NCBI RefSeq assembly: GCF_026341035.1
Contig: NZ_JAPEOQ010000002.1
Span: 2,480,001 to 2,544,000 of the forward strand
From: Streptomyces sp. NBC_01016
Lineage (GTDB): Bacteria > Actinomycetota > Actinomycetes > Streptomycetales > Streptomycetaceae
DNA length: 64,000 nt
Direction: 5' to 3'
Below the pieces are notes generated by a model that was not told the origin of the DNA, ran no database searches, and was given only the letters and a program-made list of their open reading frames with translations. The stretch's first letter is position 1. Each line of letters opens with the position of its first letter. Positions 60,512 to 64,000 of this stretch are shown piece after piece. The position numbers and the translations under genes are program-made.

Positions 60512-61527
60512 GCTCCGAGCGTCGTGGAGGGCACCGGCGCCGCCGCGTCGACCTGTGCGGCGATCCACGCGTACGTCGGCCGCAGCCCCTCGGCCAGCGG
60601 GACGCCCGGGGCCCAGCCGAGAGCGGCACGGATCAGCGTGTTGTCGCTGTTGCGGCCGTGCACACCCTGCGGGGCAGCCGTGTCGTAACGGTGGCGCAGG
60701 CGGACCCCTGCGGTCCGCGCGACCAGACGGGCCAGGTCGCCCACGGTGATCAGTTCCGAGGTGCCCAGATTCAACGGCTGTTCGACGTCACTGCGCATGA
60801 TCCGGCGGATGCCCTCGATGCAGTCGTCGACGTACATGAAGCTTCGGGTACGGGTGCCGTCGCCCCACACCTCGATCTCCTCGCGCCCGTCCCGCACGGC
60901 CTCGGCCACCTTGCGGCAGAGCGCCGCCGGGGCCTTCTCGCGGCCGTCGTCCCACGATCCGTACGGGCCGTACACGTTGTGGAACCGGGCGATGCGCACG
61001 GTCAGACCGAAGTCCTCGGCGAAATGCCGGCCCATCCGCTCGGCGAACAGCTTCTCCCACCCGTACCCGTCCTCCGGCTCAGCCGGATACGCCATGTCCT
61101 CGCACAGCGCCTCGACCCGGGCGCTGCCCTGCCGGTACGCGGGGTACACGCACGCCGACGACGCATAGAAGTAGCGACCCACCCCGCGGTCGCGCGCGGC
61201 CAGCAGGAGGTGGGTGTTGATGAGCACGGACAGCATGCAGGCCGCTTTGTTGTTCTCGATGAACCCGATGCCGCCCATGTCGGCGGCGAGGTTGTAGATC
61301 TCGTCGACGCCGTCCGCCACCTCCTGGCACGCCTCGCGCAGCGCCAGGTCCGCACTCAAGTTCAGGGCCTTCGGGTGGAGTTGGTACCAGCGGTCGAGCG
61401 GTTTGACGTCGACGGCGGTGACCCGTTGCCCCTCGGCGAGCAGCCGGGCGACGAGGTGGCCGCCGATGAAGCCGCCCGCACCGGCGACGAGTGCATGCGG
61501 TTGGTCCGTGCCGAGAAGCGACGACAT
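60508..61527 (-). CDS. NAD-dependent epimerase, GDP-mannose 3,5-epimerase-like
   Basis: A 339-residue extended SDR strikingly like plant GDP-mannose 3,5-epimerase. It has GAGGFIGGHLV (NAD), NLAADMGGIGFIENNKA, YASSACVYPAY with Cys126, YGWEK with Tyr155 and Lys159, RFHNVYGPYGSW, GREKAPAALCRK with Lys198, and GDGTRTRSFMYVDDCIEGI. Cys126 and Lys198 correspond to the acid/base pair (Cys145, Lys217) of the Arabidopsis enzyme, which converts GDP-D-mannose to GDP-L-galactose and GDP-L-gulose. It overlaps the lactone oxidase by 4 bp, so the two are made together; a glycosyltransferase lies upstream. Confidence 0.88.
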   Translation of the reverse strand: MSSLLGTDQPHALVAGAGGFIGGHLVARLLAEGQRVTAVDVKPLDRWYQLHPKALNLSADLALREACQEVADGVDEIYNLAADMGGIGFIENNKAACMLSVLINTHLLLAARDRGVGRYFYASSACVYPAYRQGSARVEALCEDMAYPAEPEDGYGWEKLFAERMGRHFAEDFGLTVRIARFHNVYGPYGSWDDGREKAPAALCRKVAEAVRDGREEIEVWGDGTRTRSFMYVDDCIEGIRRIMRSDVEQPLNLGTSELITVGDLARLVARTAGVRLRHRYDTAAPQGVHGRNSDNTLIRAALGWAPGVPLAEGLRPTYAWIAAQVDAAAPVPSTTLGA

Positions 61528-61578
61528 GTGGGTGCTCCGTTACGGTTCAGGCTGCGTGGCGGCGCCCGGAGGCGGGCC

Positions 61579-62796
61579 TCACAGCACACGGGTGAAGCGG
61601 TCGGCAATGTCGGTCAGACGGAAGGTGCGCCGGGCCCAGATGCGCGCCGCGGCACCGTGACGCGCACGGCGCCGCGGGTCGGTGAGCAACCGCACCGCGG
61701 CGGCGCAGAAGGCGGTGGCGTCCCGCGGGTCCGTCACCTCACCGCCCCCGGACTCCGTCACCACACGGGCCGTCTCGGTGCCGGGCGGGGCGGCCGTCAG
61801 CACGCAGCGGCCCGCGGCCAGGCAGGACAGCAGTTTCGACGGTGCCGAGACATCGGCCGCCTCGTGGGCCAGCGTCACCAGCAGGACGTCGGCGGCCGCC
61901 ATCATCGCCGGTACTTCGTCGTACGGGCGCAGGTCGAGCAGGGTCAGGCGCGTCAGGCGGCGTTCGGACCGCCACCGTTCGAGCAGTTCGCGTCCGGCGC
62001 CCTGGCTGACCACGACCACTTGCCCGAGGCCGGCCCGACCGCAGGCCGCGGCGAGGTGCGCGAGCAACTCGGGGGCGTGCCGCTCGTCCAGCGTGCCCGC
62101 GTACAACAGCACGGGATCGCCGGCCCGGCGGAAGGCGGCGACCGGCGGCCATGGTGCGGCGCCGGGCGGCGCGTATTCCGCGGGCAGGGGAGCCCAGTTG
62201 GGCTCGACGGTGATCCGCTCGGGCGCCACCCCGAGCGCGCGGGCCGCCCGCGCGAAACCGTCCGTCACGGCGACGACGTGATCGCTGCCGCGCAGCGTGT
62301 GCGCCTCCCACGCGGCCTCGCACCGCCCGGACGAGGCGGCCGCGGAGTACACGTCCTGAAGCCAGTACACGTACCGCCATCCCTGCGCCCGGGCGACGCG
62401 CAGCAGTTCGCCCTGCACCCGGGGCGGCGCGTTTCCGGTGAGGAGCGTCGCGGGCGCCACGGCACCGGCTGCCCGCGCCTCGTGCACGGCGGCCAGAGCG
62501 GCCTGCCGTACCGCACGGGCGTAGCGCACCGTCGTGTTCCCGTCCGGTCGTACGGCCCGACCGTTCCCGTGGCCCGTACTGTCCGCGCCTCCTGCGACAG
62601 CGCGCACGACGGCGTCCGCAGCGGTGCGGTGCAGATCGCCCCGGGGCCCGATCAGGTCCGCCCGGTAGAGGTGCGTCACCCGGCGCCCCCGCCGGGCCAG
62701 TTCGTTGCTCAGGCCGATCTGGAAGGGGTGTCCGAGGTAGTCGTGGACGATGAGCGTGCCTTCGTCCGCGCCTGTGTCATCGTGTGACTCAAACAC
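61579..62796 (-). CDS. glycosyltransferase (GT4-like, GT-B fold)
   Basis: A 405-residue protein. LIVHDYLGHPFQIGLSNELARRG begins the acceptor domain; the donor domain contains VVAVTDGFARAARALGVAPE, LLYAGTLDERHAPELL, RPYDEVPAMMAAADVLLVT and the sugar-nucleotide-binding SAPSKLLSCLAAGR. This is the GT4 pattern. It is probably co-transcribed with the epimerase 51 bp on, so GDP-L-galactose, GDP-L-gulose or another GDP-sugar is a natural donor candidate (inference). No membrane segments. Confidence 0.85.
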   Translation of the reverse strand: MFESHDDTGADEGTLIVHDYLGHPFQIGLSNELARRGRRVTHLYRADLIGPRGDLHRTAADAVVRAVAGGADSTGHGNGRAVRPDGNTTVRYARAVRQAALAAVHEARAAGAVAPATLLTGNAPPRVQGELLRVARAQGWRYVYWLQDVYSAAASSGRCEAAWEAHTLRGSDHVVAVTDGFARAARALGVAPERITVEPNWAPLPAEYAPPGAAPWPPVAAFRRAGDPVLLYAGTLDERHAPELLAHLAAACGRAGLGQVVVVSQGAGRELLERWRSERRLTRLTLLDLRPYDEVPAMMAAADVLLVTLAHEAADVSAPSKLLSCLAAGRCVLTAAPPGTETARVVTESGGGEVTDPRDATAFCAAAVRLLTDPRRRARHGAAARIWARRTFRLTDIADRFTRVL

Positions 62797-62874
62797 ATGG
62801 TCAGGCTATGTGCGCAGGTCAGGTACAGCGACTTGACCGCGGGCAGCTCGAACCGGCGTCCCCGTGCGGTGCGC

Positions 62875-63750
62875 TCACCCGCCGGACGCATCCACGAGGC
62901 GCAGATAGCCCGCCGCGACCAGCCAGGCCACCGTCAGGCGCTCGGGGGCATCGTTCAGCAGCTCCTGCTTCAGCTTGTACTGGATGCCGTAGCCGGATTG
63001 GGCGAACGCGGGGGCCGTCGGGCCGGCCAGTACGGAAAAGTCCCTCAACACCTCGTAGCGGTGGTAGTTCCAGGGGCGCTCGCCCTCGGCGTGGCGCAGA
63101 GTCTCCGGGGGGATCGCCCTGGCGGCGACAGGCGTGCCCACGGGGGCAAGGTAGGTGCCGTGCTCGCGGCCGTAGCGGTCGACCGTTTCGCGATGCAGCA
63201 GGACGGAGGGGAAGGCCACCGGCGCCCCGTCGGCCGTTCGCGCGAACCCGTCGGCCTCCGGGTACCGCCAGCCGCCGGACGGATTCCAGAAGGTCTGCAG
63301 GAACGACTGGACGGTGCCGGTCCCACAGGGCTGATAGCCGCTGAAGTCCGCCGCGGCGGCACCGCCGCTGGGCAGGGGCACCTCCACCAGTTCGGCGGGT
63401 CTCCGGGGGTGGGCGGGGACCGCGGGCGCTCCGTGTGCGTCCGCCGCCGTGGCGAGCTCCGTACCCTCGCCCGGTTGTACGCCGGTCTGCCCGGCCGATG
63501 AGTGCTCGTACGCTTCGTACTCGGCGAAGGTGATCTGGTTGTCGTCGTCGGTGTCCATGGCGGCCTGCATGGACCGCCACAGTGCGCGGAAACCGGTGCG
63601 CACCCGGAAGAGCCCCGCGCTGCCGATGCCCGGATCGGCTTGCGCGAGGGTGAGCAGCCGGTGTTCGAAGTCGTGCCAGGTGACAACCCCGTCGCCGTCC
63701 GCGTCCAGCAGCGCGAAACGAAGTGCGGTGTCCCTGTTGTCACGCGCCAC
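62875..63750 (-). CDS. EF-hand protein with TNT-type NAD+ glycohydrolase domain
   Basis: A 291-residue protein. Two calcium-binding EF-hands are clear: DADGDGVVTWHD at 16-27 and DTDDDNQITFAE at 66-77. A Pro/Ala-rich linker (~85-140) leads to a TNT domain (~150-290): FWNPSGGWRYPEADGF, LLHRETVDRYGREHGTYLAP, AARAIPPE, YHRYEVLRDF and PAFAQSGYGIQYKL. This is the fold of the Mycobacterium tuberculosis necrotizing toxin and fungal surface NADases that split NAD+. No signal peptide is present, and I see no immunity protein next to it. Calcium could switch activity (inference). Confidence 0.85.
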   Translation of the reverse strand: MARDNRDTALRFALLDADGDGVVTWHDFEHRLLTLAQADPGIGSAGLFRVRTGFRALWRSMQAAMDTDDDNQITFAEYEAYEHSSAGQTGVQPGEGTELATAADAHGAPAVPAHPRRPAELVEVPLPSGGAAAADFSGYQPCGTGTVQSFLQTFWNPSGGWRYPEADGFARTADGAPVAFPSVLLHRETVDRYGREHGTYLAPVGTPVAARAIPPETLRHAEGERPWNYHRYEVLRDFSVLAGPTAPAFAQSGYGIQYKLKQELLNDAPERLTVAWLVAAGYLRLVDASGG

Positions 63751-64000
63751 GTCGCTGAAGTCCTCTCACCCGCCGATCGCGGCCCGAGGGCCGGGCGACA
63801 CGTCGGTCACGGACAGTCGTTCACGAAAGCTTGTCCCACAAGGAGCCCGCAGGCGAGCCGCGGCCTCCGCGCCCGGGGCCCGACCCGGACGGCGCCGACC
63901 TCTACGACGTACGGGTACGCGACCCCGCCCTGCCCGGCGCCCGGATCCGCTGCCCCCGGCGGCCGGGACCGGGTGCGGCCGCTGACAGGGCTGCACTCGG
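63751..64000. other. right edge, no assigned gene
   Basis: A rightward open frame from ~63842 to the edge (PDPDGADLYDVRVRDPALPG) could be the start of a gene, with AAGGAG at 63839-63844, but no start codon follows at the right distance. Left unassigned. Confidence 0.35.

Noticed and set aside
63766..64000. Immunity gene for the TNT protein
   Set aside because: The only frames at the right edge lack a usable start and have no resemblance to a known immunity factor; the true neighbour may lie outside the window.

Overview
The window is high-GC actinobacterial DNA, most likely from Streptomyces or a close relative. The signs are strong third-position G/C bias, frequent GTG starts, two exact CebR-type operators (TGGGAGCGCTCCCA), a block matching the Streptomyces 'SCO5918 family' cold-shock/helicase locus, sugar ABC importers without a local ATPase, and many broken IS5, IS630, IS256 and IS110 transposases typical of a chromosome arm. 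I identified no rRNA, tRNA or CRISPR array.

Layout. 1-4.6 kb: small secreted and membrane proteins, a NarL-type two-component pair and an alpha/beta hydrolase. 4.9-18.7 kb: a plant-polysaccharide island. It holds a GxGYxYP-domain protein, a CE4 deacetylase and a GH9 cellulase whose C-terminal CBM2 is frameshifted away. These are followed by a CebR-boxed operon GH10-GH48-GH12-GH6 in which every enzyme ends in the same FnIII-CBM3 tail. 18.7-25.3 kb: IS debris, a gene-poor repeat-rich segment, a MerR-like gene and the cold-shock block (SCO5918 family, CBS, DEAD-box helicase, CspA-like protein). 25.7-32.1 kb: a ThuEFG-AB-like sugar uptake and oxidation operon with a divergent-looking LacI regulator and matching operators. 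32-36 kb: IS debris, a ricin-B-type lectin and a secreted phospholipase D-like protein. 36.5-40.5 kb: MFS transporter, sulfatase and GntR regulator, beside a relic of the formylglycine-generating enzyme that sulfatases need. 40.5-44.5 kb: an Lrp-type regulator, an AbgT transporter and an M20 carboxypeptidase. 44.5-50.6 kb: a degraded zone.

In that degraded zone, an IS630 transposase gene is split by a 2,477-bp unit. The unit consists of two inverted 234-bp MITE-like elements enclosing an SDR gene and its LysR regulator, and it is flanked by an exact 9-bp target duplication. Rejoining the IS630 halves restores the transposase C-terminus.

50.7-58.1 kb: a GNAT, an RsbW-like ATPase, a methyltransferase, a TnsA-like relic, an aldehyde dehydrogenase and a CoA-transferase, then truncated acetoacetate decarboxylase and alcohol dehydrogenase genes. 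58.4-63.8 kb: a DUF4239 membrane protein, then a leftward cluster of EF-hand/TNT NADase, glycosyltransferase, GDP-mannose 3,5-epimerase-like protein and aldonolactone oxidase. The last two overlap by 4 bp and correspond to two steps of the plant ascorbate route.

How it works together: secreted cellulases and xylanase, repressed by CebR until cello-oligosaccharides appear, feed sugar importers. Several other catabolic units (sulfatase, AbgT/M20, Thu-like) have their own adjacent regulators. The standout observations are the MITE-pair composite transposon, the epimerase/lactone-oxidase pair, and the uniform FnIII-CBM3 tails with evidence of recent tail copying between genes.
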